64,000 bases of DNA, taken from NCBI GenBank assembly GCA_021613375.1, contig CM038704.1, positions 28,080,082 through 28,144,081 of the forward strand, given 5' to 3'. How positions within the stretch are numbered: position 1 is the first letter of the stretch; every line of letters begins with the position of its first letter. The DNA comes from Megaleporinus macrocephalus (lineage: Eukaryota > Chordata > Actinopteri > Characiformes > Anostomidae). The position numbers and the translations under genes are program-made. Below the pieces are notes generated by a model, which was not told where the DNA came from, did not search any database, and saw only the letters and a list, made by a program, of their open reading frames with translations. Shown piece after piece: positions 13,124-25,324 of the stretch.

Positions 13124-13789
13124 TAGAGATGGAAGGAACGATTGGCAATGTATCGGTATCGGCCGATTTTTAACCAAAATATGTGATCAGCGATCGGCCA
13201 ATATCGATGACGTTAAACAAATGAGCCTAATTTCTGTATTTCCACCTAGCGTTTTATTCAGGAAGAGGAGCCCTTCAGCCAGCTTCCTGCAATGCCTATC
13301 TGAACCGCTAGGTGGAAACACATACCCTTTCATTTTCCACAGACGAAAGGTACGAAAGGTACAGCAGCAACAGCCAGAGAGCTAAAGAAACCACAGCCAG
13401 AGTGATTGAGTTTATAGTTCTAGATAAGCAGCTCTTCTCGACTGTAGAAGACGTTCATTTCGCCACTTAATATTCCACCTGGATCCACGCTCTGCTGTTC
13501 CTGGTAGGAAATAGTTTTCAGATGTCGCTCTTCCGGAGCTGTATCACCTTTACGCCCACATAGACCAACTTCTAATTTTGTTTAAAATATTATACAGTTT
13601 CTCATGAGCTCGTTAAAAATGGTAATAAACCAGTTTCAACCATGTTTTATGACTTGCTTGCGCTAATAATATGTAGCCCTGCAGTGGCATATAGCCCCGC
13701 CCTTGATCGGTATCGGCTATGGGCCAATCGCGTCGAAAGGTGATCTGCGATCGGAATTGGCCTCAAAAACGCTGATCAGCCTATCTCTA
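13124..13789. mobile_element. Non-autonomous hAT-like DNA transposon
   Basis: The left end (tagagatggaaggaacgat, then repeated tatcggtatcggccgat blocks) is mirrored by the right end (gatcggtatcggctat, then gatcagcctatctcta). Flanks tttcatgc and atttatgc may be a decayed 8-bp target duplication (6 of 8 match). The TAGAGATRGG-type ends with cggtatcgg repeats match a common fish hAT-type family as I know it. No transposase frame is present. A perfect 13-bp inverted repeat lies inside, at 13239-13251 and 13306-13318. Confidence 0.65.
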
Positions 13790-15339
13790 ATTTATGCATT
13801 ATTATATGAGGAACAATGCATCTAATCGTGCTAGTCCTGTTATTTCCACTAGTCCAGTTTATATCATCTGAGACTATAATTATAACAAGTTATGGTGCAA
13901 GTCTGAAAAGAGCAGCCAGATTGCATGAAACCATCTGGATGTCAGCATTATCTTTTTGCACCAGGACACCAATTTGTCTTGCCTGGTTCCTGTTATATAA
14001 AAATGATACAAGACCTTAACATTGATGACTATGTAGAGGGAATGCAATTTACTGTGCACACAAAAGACACGGTGTTGAGCTGAGACCAAACCTTGAGCAT
14101 AAAACTGACTGGAGAAAAAAAAAAGAAAAAAAGTGCTGTATGTTTCTTACCGCTCTTAATGGAAAACATTCTAATGGAGGCACTTGCAGGGCGAGTGAAA
14201 GTGATTACGTTAACACACACATCCCACCACATTTGTCAGGGTTAAGTTCACTTCTGCAAAGTGACAAATGCACCTGTTTCTCAAAAGGGAAAGAAGAAGC
14301 CTCTTCCCATCCATCCATGCAAATCAGGCAGGCCAAAGCCTGAGACGAGCAGAATAACCTCATGTCCACATCCTTATTTCACAAACCTAATAATAGTCCA
14401 GCAACGCGCCTCTCGTGCACACGCGAGCAGATAAGAGAGGAAAGAATGAGAGAAAAAAGGAAAAATCAAGAAAGAATGCAAAGGAGGACATGTAGGCAAG
14501 CAAAAGCTGAGAAGTGGTCACGAGAAATCGCGTCAGCAGCTTTGTTACCCAGAACATACACAGCAAGTGCCTTCTGAAGAAACACACCTGTAAGCATCAG
14601 ACCAACCTTTCAGTGGCATAGTGATCTGTGTACATGAGAATGACCTACATTCTCTTTCACAAGCAGAGCACGGCGCTAGCGGGGCATGACTCACATTATT
14701 TTGAGGTCCAGGGGGTCTTCTGGTGTGCTTACACACGTGTTTGTTTTTTGCATGTTTTTGGGAAAAAATGTCCTGCCTTGGTATGAAGACCAAAGACAAA
14801 CATGGCTAAATGATTCGGACCAAACTAAAAGGACAGAAATGTTTATTTTTCGGATACTGGGACTGATGTTAAGTTTAGGGTTACGTTTAGAACAGTGACT
14901 GTAATTTTAGTGTCTACTGTTCTCAGGTAAAGTTCGTGCACAGTTCCGTGTATAGTAAATATGACACAATGAAGTAAGAGAGAGCGTGTCTATGAGAGCA
15001 GAGACATGACCTTATGTGTTATATCTGCTTTTTTATAAAACAGCTCTGCAAAACGAATAAACAGGAGCCTAAAGCCAAGACGACGCAACCCTGCTTTATT
15101 ATGAGCAGTTGCTGTTACAGTAGCAGCCCTTGTAGTGCTGTAGTACTCAAGCCTGGTCTCAGTCTCGTTACCATAGTCTAGTGGACTCGGTGTAAGGTTA
15201 TTCCTGAATGTCAATAAAATGAGATTAAACCAAATTAAATGGGTCTTCTGCAAACTTCTGCAATTTGTGGCCCACACAAACAATCTCAAATCCTCCGTAG
15301 ATTTAACATGTGCTCTTCCCCAGACTCACCTAATAGGAT
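13790..15339. other. Intronic DNA, no feature seen
   Basis: Short A runs occur near 14115-14130. No exon is recognised, although this stretch lies directly 3' of the 100-bp LPP exon on the transcribed strand. Confidence 0.45.
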
Positions 15340-15450
15340 TTTCAACTCATCCCCAACAGGACCACCAGACCCTAACATGGTGGTGGTGTGTTAGCATGTG
15401 TAATGCTGGTGAAAGTGGATCAGGCACAGCAGTGCTGCTGGAGTGTATAC
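15340..15450. mobile_element. Fragment of a dispersed fish repeat
   Basis: The blocks ctaacatggtggtggtgtgt, gtggatcaggcacagcag and tgctgctggagt match a high-copy repeat that I recognise from otophysan genomes. Only part of it is present and the ends are approximate. Its class is not settled by this fragment. Confidence 0.5.
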
Positions 15451-15525
15451 GTGCATGCCTAATGTTTCTGTGAACTGACACCAATTTCCAAAAGGTCATA
15501 GGAGGAAAGTAGAAGGGACACTAAC

Positions 15526-15625
15526 CAAAGTATTCCTCTGATGGCGGGTTGTTCATGTCATACAGCATTTTCTTGGTTAGCCTGTCCAGCTCCTCCTCAG
15601 GGCGAGCTGTAGATTGGCCTGGTCC
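15526..15625 (-). CDS. lpp: LPP coding exon immediately before LIM domain 1
   Basis: This 100-bp exon follows a good acceptor (tgtttttcag, then GGACC) and ends at TTTG followed by gttagt. It gives 33 complete codons plus one base (phase 0 in, phase 1 out). The peptide contains RPEEELDRLTKKMLYDM (residues 8-24) and PPSEEYFG, matching the conserved linker of LPP that directly precedes the first LIM cysteines. Joined to the 567-bp exon upstream, the order fits known LPP (a Gly-rich end, then this Glu/Leu/Lys helix). The split glycine codon should continue into the first zinc-binding cysteines in the next exon, which I do not find in the remaining 15.5 kb. The exon has no internal start codon context of its own and is too short to stand out as an open frame. 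Confidence 0.9.
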
Positions 15626-15659
15626 CTGAAAAACACACCAAAGACACTATTTCACAAAC

Positions 15660-17092
15660 CAGTACACACACACACACACAAGCTGTTCACTCTTTCCACA
15701 ACATTCCCAAATATCAATACACTGCTGTAGACACCTACTCCAACGTTTCTTCTGAAATGTTACTCCTTTCCTGCAGTAACAGTTTCTACTCTTGAAGGAC
15801 TCTACATTAGATGTTGGAACACTGTTGTGAGCATTTGACTGTATTAATTAAGAGAGTGTATTAAGAGAGTGACCATTAATAAGGTCACTCTCTAATACTG
15901 GATGATATGCTCTGGATCACAGACACCACTTTAACTCATCTCAATGGTCTCCAATTTCACTGCTCCATAGCTCAATTCTGGACAGCTTTACATCCTTCTA
16001 GCTGACGCTTGGTATTAGGTGAGCACAGGCTCCTCCAGAGTGACCCATTTACTATTTAGAGTGGGTACTGGGGGTCTGAATTCCTTTGTAGGTAATACTA
16101 ATAAATGTTTTTAAACTATGAATAATTGGGATGTGTACTGACTGTATAAATCACAGTTCATTTACTCTAATGAAGACGGTTATCTAGTATCAACACTGCA
16201 TTTCTAACTCTGAGCTGAGCAGGGACAAACTGCTTTCCTCAAAATTAAAAATAAGCCACAAAAATAGCCATAACCTCCATTTGAGCCATGAGTCAAAACG
16301 ACCATCAAGTACAAGTTTTCAGTGTCAGGAAAAAAAAAAACATCAGAAAACACTCTATTAAAAGAACCTATATCAAAGATATCTGCCGGGATATAAATGA
16401 ATATAAACTCCAGAGAAGCAACTGTAGTTTTTTTTCAGATCTAAAGCAAGAAAGGAACTTAATTTTCTCCTCTCTCACAAAGATGAAAGCAAGTGTTTTA
16501 AGTCCAGTTTGTCTTACGGTGACAAGTTTAGCTGGTCTATCAGGTCATACACACTTGTTAGAGGAGTCAAATTTTTGAACATATTTTTGAACTATTTATG
16601 CACTATTCCTGCCCACTTAGATTATTTTAACTTCCCCAATCTTCATGGAAGTGGAGTAACTTCTATCTAATCTGCTTGTTGCTTGTACACAATGTCCATT
16701 TTGTGGACGCCTTTGATTCTTACACAGTACTGTACATTGATTAAGTTTATGTAAGGGCCAATGCATCAACAAAGACTTAAGAACATTGTGCATCAGTGGA
16801 CAAGAGAGTTCCAGTCAGTGCACTAAAGCTGGACACATGAAAATGGATTTTGAGCTTAAGGAAAAGTTTCCCTAAAATTGTGCAAGAGATCAGTTTCTTT
16901 TTAACAATTCTGCTCCAACACGCACAGTCAGAGTGACCGTGGACTTAATGGACAGACAGACAGACTCTGTTAAGTTATTTCCATCCGAAACCAATGACAA
17001 GAGTGACCATTAGCTGGACCCACAGGTGACCACACAGACAAACACTTCCACATCCACATCCACGTTAAATACAGTGTCCACTCACACTCACA

Positions 17093-17141
<49 letters not shown>

Positions 17142-18230
17142 TCACACAGCGCTGAGGAATGCACCCATCATGGAGCCAGTGGTCTGGCACTTTTTATCGC
17201 TGGTCTTTGGACAGGATATGCCGACAGGAGACAAATGAAGAGTGGAGATACAACAAGCATTTATGGAAACAAACTACACACATTCCTTCCATTCTTTCAG
17301 ACCAACAGACCTGTGGACCATCACACAACTCTGTCTTTCAGAGTTTCTTTATTGCGATTAAACTACTTTATTTGGTAGTTGATCGCAATTAATGAATTTA
17401 GCATTTGCCTTATATACTCTAGCCTGACCCTAAAGAAAAACCCTTTCAGGAGTTTGAACATCCCAGGTCAAACGATTTGCTTTGTTGATTTTCTAAGTGA
17501 AATAAAGCTGAATTTGGCATCTCTCCGCATCTCTTGGAGCACAGTTTCTATTTGTATGTTAAGTTTAATCTATTGTATGCGCATTTTTTGTGTATTTAAT
17601 TTAATGTGTTTTGTAGATGATCGTTAACTTATTTTCACTCATCAATACATGTAACTTGACTAGAGGTGTCCACACTTTATTTTTATGGATATTTGTAGCT
17701 AGATATGCAGACAAACTAAAATGTATCCTTATTAATTTCAATTTAATCAAGTTATTTTTGTTATGTGAACACAAAGACACATACACCTGAACATTGTCTG
17801 AACAACCCAATTTCCAGTGTTATCACAGCTATAAGAGACAGTTTCAACTGTGATTGTAGTCCTCTTGCAATAGTACTACTGAATTACCTACGATCTTCAC
17901 AGGTCTCCTGCGAGCACTGTCCAGCATGGCTTCCTGAAGATGTCCTCCAGAGCGAACCTTTGGTATCTGAGTAGTGATATTACTGGTATTTATACCACTG
18001 TAAAAAAATTTAACTGCTGAGAGAAAATTTCAAAGCATCATGATAAATTAGGGATTGTGAGTTTTCTCAGCAACTACTTTTGTTGTCATGCTAACTGAAG
18101 TTCATCTGTTTAACTTAAACTTGGATTCGCTTGTTCAACCCATTAAACAGGAAACAGTCTGTATTACATTATGGCCACTGGCAGAAAATCTCATCTAGAG
18201 TGATTAATTATGTTATACAGTGTAATTATG
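15660..18230. other. Intronic DNA next to the acceptor of the 100-bp exon
   Basis: It contains a short CA run at about 15663-15681 and the CA microsatellite at 17095-17139. At 17351-17388 a short imperfect hairpin (ttgcgattaaacta with tagttgatcgcaa) may be a transposon end. Nothing else was seen. Confidence 0.45.
17081..17139. repeat. (CA)n microsatellite
   Basis: A pure CA run from 17095, preceded by ctcaca variants. Confidence 0.95.
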
Positions 18231-18231
18231 T

Positions 18232-18350
18232 CACCGAGGTAACTAACATGGTGTTAGGAGTCTTATCTAAGAACTCTGCCCTGAGCAGAGAATCAAACCT
18301 GGTCTCATGGGTGAAGGGCTATACCATACCTACTGTAACCTACATACAAA
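18232..18350 (-). mobile_element. Possible tRNA-derived SINE relic
   Basis: On the minus strand, ggtttgattct (18289-18299) resembles a Pol III B box (GGTTCGANTCC). It is followed by ctctgctcagggcag and gactcctaacac, which resemble the body of fish tRNA-derived SINEs. An A box is not clear and the ends are approximate. Confidence 0.4.
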
Positions 18351-19815
18351 ACAGGTACTTGTTGAGACTTTTTGAGACTATAGATTTTAATAAGAGCATG
18401 TTAGCATTGACTAATACATCACACATCCCGTCAACAATCTTGCTGCAGCTCAAAACACTGAACAGTGCCTGTTTCCTAGGAACTGAGTAAGGCACAAGTG
18501 ACCCCGAACAGGCCTTCTGCAGCGTCGACAGTTAGATTTAGAAAACTTTGATAACTACCAAACAGTTTAGTCATTCCTTAAGCTGTAAAAAAGAGAAATG
18601 TTTGGTTTTAAAGTTCTGCTCAAAAATGAAAGAAAAACTTAGGAATCAATGAATAAAAAAGGAATAAATGAATATTTAACCACTCCTTTCCCCCAAAACA
18701 TATCACTCAGAGCCATATCGGGGGCGTCGCAGGCTCGTTATCAAGAGTGAGAGAAAGAGAAAAACTGAGAAAAGAGTGAAGCTGAGGTCTGTTTTTTATA
18801 ATGTGAAAATAGCGCCTAAGACACCATCGCTGTGGAACAGAAGACAAAATGATTCTATTAGCAAATGTTTTCAACCTCCTGTACACTTTCACCCAGAGGG
18901 TACATGTACTTTACTACTGGACACAACTTCAGCACTTCACAGGTAACTGTGTACGATAGCATCTTCTGTTCCTCGGAGACTCTGTGAAAATACACAAGCA
19001 AATCTCCTAAAAAATAGAATAGAAGCTGCAATAAAGGTGAAGAGTGGACACAATAAACCCTGCTACTGTGTCATTTTCAGTTAGAGATATATACGCTTCT
19101 TGTTTGGGAGACAGAAAAAATCACTGGGACTGAAAATTAAATAAACGGGGTCTCTGACTTTCATACAGTCCTCTATGGTCTTTCTGTACTGCCATTCAAA
19201 TCTATCTTTAGACCTGCACCAACAGTAATCCTACATCTTTAACTTGGTGAAAAATCCCTCTGATTATGATTGAGGTTTTTTATTCTGATTCAGTCAGACT
19301 TAGTCACTCCACACAGCACACTTGGCCTTTTCTACAAGTGCAGAGTCATTCCTCAAGGCGCTGAACCCCTACAGGGACTCTCTCCTGTTTTCCCAAATGG
19401 ATGTGAGCTATCTGAGTGTACTGGAGCAATGCCCTTTATCAGCCTCATGCTAGGATGGCAATATTACACATTTAGCTAAAAAGCAGGTAGGAGTTTATAA
19501 CCATAGAGCACAGATGCTTCCTTAGGCAAAAAAAAAAACAAAAACAAAAAAACAACAACAACAACAAAAAAACAACTCTGAAAGAAAGAAAAATAACTAA
19601 ATCCAACTGCAGCTCAATTTTAATTAAGCTTGGGGTGTGAAGGTACAGTGAACTTGATAAATACACACCACTTAATCACACTTGTACATCATTAATGACC
19701 AGCTGGAGGGTAAAACTTGCTTTGCAGTAAGCAGAGGGTTCAGCTATAAAACCTATTATAGCATTATGGAGCAGTGCAGTGCAAATACCTCCCCACAACT
19801 CTAAATAAATATTAC

Positions 19816-19850
19816 ACTGCTGGTCACAAGTTTGGAGACTCCTTACATTT
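19816..19850. mobile_element. Possible Tc1-like terminal repeat fragment
   Basis: The sequence cactgctggtcacaagtttg is similar to Tc1-family ends of the CACTgctggtcaAAAGTTTG type. It stands alone. Confidence 0.3.
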
Positions 19851-19876
19851 TTCTGAACTCATTTTCTTGGTTATTT

Positions 19877-19879
<3 letters not shown>

Positions 19880-19911
<32 letters not shown>
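19880..19911. repeat. (AC)n microsatellite
   Basis: About 16 AC units. Confidence 0.95.
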
Positions 19912-19913
<2 letters not shown>

Positions 19914-20999
19914 AGATTTTCCCCAACACTTATTTCAAGTTGATTAAGGTTTCTTCCTTGTTATGAAAAAGCATGTTTTTGACAGTTCTCTGACACCTGA
20001 AAGGTGTGAGTACTGCTAAGTGCTGACATCAACAGGCAGATAAAGTGCCCCTAACTAAAAACATAGCAAGGCATAAGCGGTTTTATATTTAATATATTGA
20101 GTTATTTTAAACTGCCAAAAAAAACAACACTCCCATATTAACACATTCTGGAAACAGTAAGTCTCCATAAACCTATGATGAGCACTGGGTTAATACACTG
20201 CAGTCAATGTCTAGTCTAGTCTAGGCCCTTAGGGCAGCACAGCATGGCCAGTGCACTGTTTAACTGGCCAGCATGTGGATTAGTTGGCAGTCTGGCTCCA
20301 ATGCTGTTTTAGCAGCTGAGCAGTGTGGGCTCATAAAACTGGTTAGCTATTGATGGCATACAACTAATAAGCATGTCTTTAATCAGTTATTAATTGGTCT
20401 ATTTAACCAATTTGTTTCTTCCCATTTCCTTTCACTTTGTCCCATCACAACAGTACCTCTTGCTCTAACACATTGTTTAGTGTACTACACTCTGCCGTAA
20501 AGCTCATGGGTAACTGGGACACAACATAGCATCAAGTAATAAAAATTCCAAGAGGGTTAAATCCTAGAGCTTTACATTTCAAAGTAATTCAACTGCTATA
20601 AACTAAGCCAGTTGGAGTGGTTTCATGTGTTTAGTGTTGATGACCAATTATGTTGTCCAAAACGCTCCAAAACAAGCTGTGAACTTTCACACATTCTGTG
20701 AGGCTTTACATAAATAATATCAATATGGAAAATGCCCTGCATGTACCTCTCTACCTTCAGAGTATTTAAAAAAGATGCTTTTTTCAAACACAATATCTCA
20801 GGCATCAGGCAACATAACCACCTTCATAATCACTGTTCATCCATAACCTTCACATTTAGAGGCATTGAACGCTTTGGTTGTCTGGGTCCTATCACCACCA
20901 CTGTAAACACATAGGTCTTGGTAAGCTTTTCTAGAATGGAGCTCTTTATAATGAACACATTCTGAATGACTTGTTTTATTTAAATAAGCAGTACTTTAG

Positions 21000-21002
<3 letters not shown>

Positions 21003-21080
<78 letters not shown>
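21003..21080. repeat. (TA)39 microsatellite
   Basis: An uninterrupted TA run of 78 bases. It creates artefactual Ile/Tyr repeats in open frames. Confidence 0.97.
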
Positions 21081-21082
<2 letters not shown>

Positions 21083-22360
21083 AATGTGAAATAGGCTGGA
21101 CGAACAGGCGGGACTACAGTACCAAGATGTGTCAACTTTTTGTTTCACAGCTGATCCTGTTGGTGACTGACTGACTAACTGCTGCAGCTCTAGATGACTG
21201 GTAGATGACTGGTGGGTTGACTGCACAGAGTAGTAGGGCTGTAGACGTGCAGGTGGGCCTGCAGGCAGAACACACACTCTAGGGCTGTAAAGTCTGCTTC
21301 TCCTGCTGAGTATCGGCATTCTGTCAGTCACTCTGAGACACGCCGCTGCTCGCTCACCTGCTGACCCGCCACAGGGGGCTCTCTCAGCAGGACGACCTAG
21401 AGAACGGTACTCAACATCTTTATTTCTCAGTCTTTCTCTCTCTCTATACATCTCTCTTCACCTCTCATCATCTCCAAAAAACAACTCCAAATGGATTAAC
21501 AATTCAGTGGATGTGTGTGTGTGCACACATGTGACAGACAAAAATGTCTGTGATTTGTTACTGAAAGTGCAGCTCCGTTTCACTGTATGAGGAAAAAAAA
21601 ATGTTGATTCCACTATAGCATCTTTCGCTGTGCTTTTTCACTCACTTTTATGCTTTTCTTCTTTCCCCCTCCTTCCCCTCCCACCCTTCTCCCCAACGAG
21701 CAAGGCAAGGTACTAACAATTACCCAGCTCCAGCTCTGAACTGGAGAAATTCTTTAGTCACAACCTACAAACATGCAAAAACAACACACCGCCAGTTTCT
21801 TCTTTTCTTTTCTCATTCCTGCAAACGCCTGGGCTCCTTCTGCCATCAAAATACGACTCTCAGTTGAGTCTTATTTCAATTGTTAACTAAAGAAATGCCA
21901 AAGCCACCTATGCTAATAATGTCTTCTTAACCATTTGACAGTGCTCACTCCAACCGCTCAAACTGTAGCTTTATTTTTCAGCCATTAACCTGAAGACTTA
22001 TGACTTCTGAAAATAACTGTGCATTGAAATAATTCAATACTTTGGGAATGCTGACCAAATGTCTTCAATGCTACTAAGTATCACCCAAGCAGTCAGGATC
22101 TGAAAAATCTTAAGCCAGCCTTAGACAATACTATGAATCCTGCCAACAAGCCCTTAGAATAAATGAATACTTGTGAATTTGGATCATGCCTTCAACATGC
22201 GGTGCTAGTACGATAGAAGACTCGTTGATAGAGGAAGCTCTCCTGAGAACTTGGGCTGGAGTTCAACTACAAAATACCCCTGTAATGCATGTTTCCCCTC
22301 ATTAGACAGCACTCAATAGCAGCCTGAACCCTCGCAAAACACAAAACCTGGCCCTCGCTC
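21081..22360. other. Intronic DNA, no feature seen
   Basis: No repeat or exon recognised. Pyrimidine-rich patches occur at about 21650-21700. Confidence 0.45.
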
Positions 22361-22720
22361 ACTAAAAGATGAGCTGTATGTGCTGTACTCTGGCTTTATC
22401 TGCAGCCAGCCCACTTGAGGGGATTAAACAGGAATGGACACTGAGAGCAGTGTGGCATCCTGACTGAGAGAGAGAGACAGAAGGAGAGAGAGGAGAGAGA
22501 GAGAGAGAGAGACAAAGTAGTGAAAAGCCCTGGCAGACATAAGACGGCTTATTAAAATAATAATAATAGAAACAGGGCTGGGTGCTGCCGCCCCCCTCTC
22601 GCTCCATTTGTATGGGTCCACGCGGGATTAAGGCATTTGTTGCTGTTATTAAGACGCTGTACTAAATGGATGATTATAGCAGCTTAAGGGACTCAAGCAC
22701 TTTCACCAAAACAATGCCAG
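22361..22720. promoter_or_regulatory. Candidate conserved non-coding block around a GA tract
   Basis: It contains a GA-rich run (22481-22512), then tccacgcgggattaaggca and ctaaatggatgattatagca, with a bicoid/Otx-like ggattaa. This is pattern recognition only, not proven conservation. Confidence 0.22.
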
Positions 22721-23149
22721 AGAGCCAGAGGATGGTCCCAGACAGAAAAGAGGCAGACTGGGGGGATGTGAGGTCATACATCTGTGAGAGACAGAAAGAG
22801 AGAGAGAAAGAAAGAAAGACAAGAGCATGATCTAAGAGAGGGTAATAAAGAGGTTTTTAGGGGGCTCTAAATAAGCTCTTAGTTAAAGAGCGAGCAGGAT
22901 GAAAGTGCTCAATGTTTCCAGTTTGACAGCCGGTCATTTCTTCTTTCACCCAAATCTATGTCGGGGCTGCATGAATGAGAAACTGCAGAGGATGGAGGGA
23001 TTATAGAGGAGTGAGGAATTGTACAGCACTTTGTTTGCGAGTCGCTGTGTCTTGCAGTGTCTCCAGTTAAAAACATTATAACCAATAATATATAACCACT
23101 CATCAACAATGAGTGTGCCATCATGTTAACTAGGTTACATCAAACATCC
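22721..23149. other. Intronic DNA with a short GAAA/GA tract
   Basis: A purine tract lies at about 22790-22820. Nothing else was seen. Confidence 0.45.
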
Positions 23150-23720
23150 AGTGCATCCAAAAAGTATTTGGACAGATTGATAATTTAACTACTGACGAAC
23201 TTTAATTAGGATCTTTGCTTCAAAAATTGATTAACAGAATGGTGTTAGCACAAAACTGACCTGATGATAGACTCTGTGTGAAGAACACCTGGAGAACTAT
23301 TCCACCAGGCCACACTAAACCTACTGTAAAGCACACAGGTAGAAAAGTCAAGGCCTGGAATTGTTCTCTTGCAAACTTGTGTTCATGAATGGGGTCATAA
23401 ACTCATGGAAAATAAGTTGATCAAATGATCTGAAACTCACCAGCAACCTTTTAAAATAATTCTTTGTCAGAAAGAAAATGGAATGCTTAAAATAAACATC
23501 ACAAGGTTTGACAATGACCTACACATTGCACAAGTATCCCAATACATCTCAGAGCATGCTCTAAAATGTAGGTATCGTTTACAGATAGGCTACAAATTTT
23601 CCAGAAGTAACAATAACAGAACATATGCATGGGCAGAGCATGGAAAGCTTAACTGTGATCTGCCTTGCAAAATATTTAAAAAGCTGTGGAGAATCCAAAG
23701 ATCTGCCTTACTTTGACCAA
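23150..23720 (+). mobile_element. Probable relic of a Tc1-like transposon
   Basis: The left edge (agtgcatccaaaaagtattt) is Tc1-terminus-like. An open stretch at 23483-23716 contains DNDLHIAQVS, close to the DNDPKHTA-type motif around the second catalytic aspartate of Tc1 transposases. The frame is otherwise broken, and no right-hand terminus was located. Confidence 0.4.
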
Positions 23721-25324
23721 ACATTTTACAACGGTTGCCAGGTCAAATAAATATCCTGATTCAACTTCCTCATTTGAGATGTATAGGATACTCAAAGCAT
23801 ATGAGAGAATAAATAGCTCGTTTGCACACTGAGGCACGTCAGTGTTGCAAAGACCAATACTGCACTTACACTATGCAACCCTGTTCTGCTCCCAACCGTA
23901 CCACAGGTTTCACTGCTTAGCCTTCCCTTCACACTTCTCCAAACAGCTTCCTGCATTTCCAGTCTGTACAATGATGCAACCTCGAACTTAAAGAGATGCT
24001 TGAGCCAGGCTGAGAGAGAGAGAGGGGACTGTTTGATTTAGTCCATTCAGAGCTTTCAGGCATGAACAAGTAAGCAAGTAAGAAGTCACTGTGTTTTGAG
24101 GTCATAAAAAATATGACACCAGGCTAAATCTCAACCAACTCAAAATCCATTCGCTATTCAATGCTTTTAACACGTGTAACTGTTCAGAGAGGGTGCTTTA
24201 AAGCGCGCTGCTTCTGTTCCACCAAAAGACTTATGACATTCCTGGAGGCATCGCATCCCCTCGGAGAGAGACAGGGTGAGAAAATGTCAGTCTGGTCATT
24301 ATTCATAGTGTCAAACGAGCATACGTCGAGAGCGAAACTCAAAAAACGCAGCTGTGCAGGGCTGCCGAGATCTGTACTGTGGAACATGGAGAGCAAAGGA
24401 GGGTATCGCAGGCAGAAAGCAGCTCAAGGCCACCTTCGGAGCCGCACACACAGCGAGAAAGTATACATTTCCCTGCGAATAAAATGGGTCATGTTGTTTC
24501 AGCTCTAATTAAAACGGCAGAGTAAAAAACACAACAGTCACGTCTGAAGAAGCGAGCGGGCGATGACGGAGAACTGCGGGAAAGAACGAAGGAGGCATTG
24601 ATAATAATTAAAGAGGGAAGATCAAGGAATCCCTGCTATTAGAAGTTTGCACTGACGAAGAGAGAATATAAAAATGTTCGATTCAGAGGAAATAATTATT
24701 CAGCTTGATGTGCGCGGCTGGGAAGCCAATAAAGTGCGTTGCTGTTTTTCTTTGTGTGTGTGAGGGGAGCGCGTGTGTACATGAAAGTAGGTCAGGTTTG
24801 GGGAAACTGACACGTCTCTCTGCTAACAGATAAGAGCAAGTCTAAAGTGCTAAGAGGGGCGCTACGAGCAGGAGACACAGAGGTGGTACTTTACTGTAGG
24901 GCAGCGTTCAAGCCCTTCACGGCAAATGACACAGAGCTACATAAACATGTATTGCAGCAGGATATCGTTTTCCAACTCTTAGTTCAAATTGACACTCCAT
25001 CTACGTCAGGTGATCAAGACACTGTATAACACAGAGACATAATGCTGATGATATGACACAGCTTGCCTAGTCATGCTGATTAAACACGTATTTTCTGTGG
25101 CCCTAAGGTAAAGCAATTTTTTATTACCATTTATTACAATGCAGGTAAAATGTACAGGTAGATTTGATGGGCCTGTATTGTAATTCTCCCTACATTAGAA
25201 TGTTTATTTGTGGACTAAAGAGGCGCCCTGCTTTGAGCCTCATTCAAAAAGCAGCCTGGACTGAAACACTTTCTATTACTTCAGTAAGAATGGGCAGGGC
25301 TGTAGGTTGAACAGCCAGAATAGG
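23721..25324. other. Intronic DNA with a moderately CpG-rich part
   Basis: Around 24180-24840 CpG and balanced composition rise (gcgagcgggcgatgacgg, gatgtgcgcggctggg), possibly a regulatory block. No exon is recognised. Confidence 0.35.

Larger units (their letters stand above)
1..15525 (-). other. lpp: LPP intron downstream of the 100-bp exon (partial)
   Basis: This phase-1 intron begins with the donor gttagt at 15525 and continues out of the window. No Cys/His-rich LIM exon could be read on the minus strand. The region holds MITE copies, an hAT-like element and a CpG-rich island. Confidence 0.75.
18351..21002. other. Intronic DNA with microsatellites and a possible Tc1 end
   Basis: It includes an A/AAC-rich stretch at 19528-19572 and (AC)n at 19880-19911. 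Near 19816, actgctggtcacaagtttgg resembles the terminal repeat of Tc1-like elements, but no partner end was found. Confidence 0.45.

Noticed and set aside
1..15525. Search for LPP LIM-domain exons
   Set aside because: No Cys-x2-Cys..His pattern with flanking splice sites could be read on the minus strand, so none is annotated.
17351..17388. Imperfect hairpin ttgcgattaaacta / tagttgatcgcaa
   Set aside because: It is too short and isolated to call as an element. It may be a fragment of a transposon end.
21002..21451. 149-codon minus-strand open frame
   Set aside because: Its C-terminal half is the (TA)39 microsatellite, and the rest has no recognisable domain.
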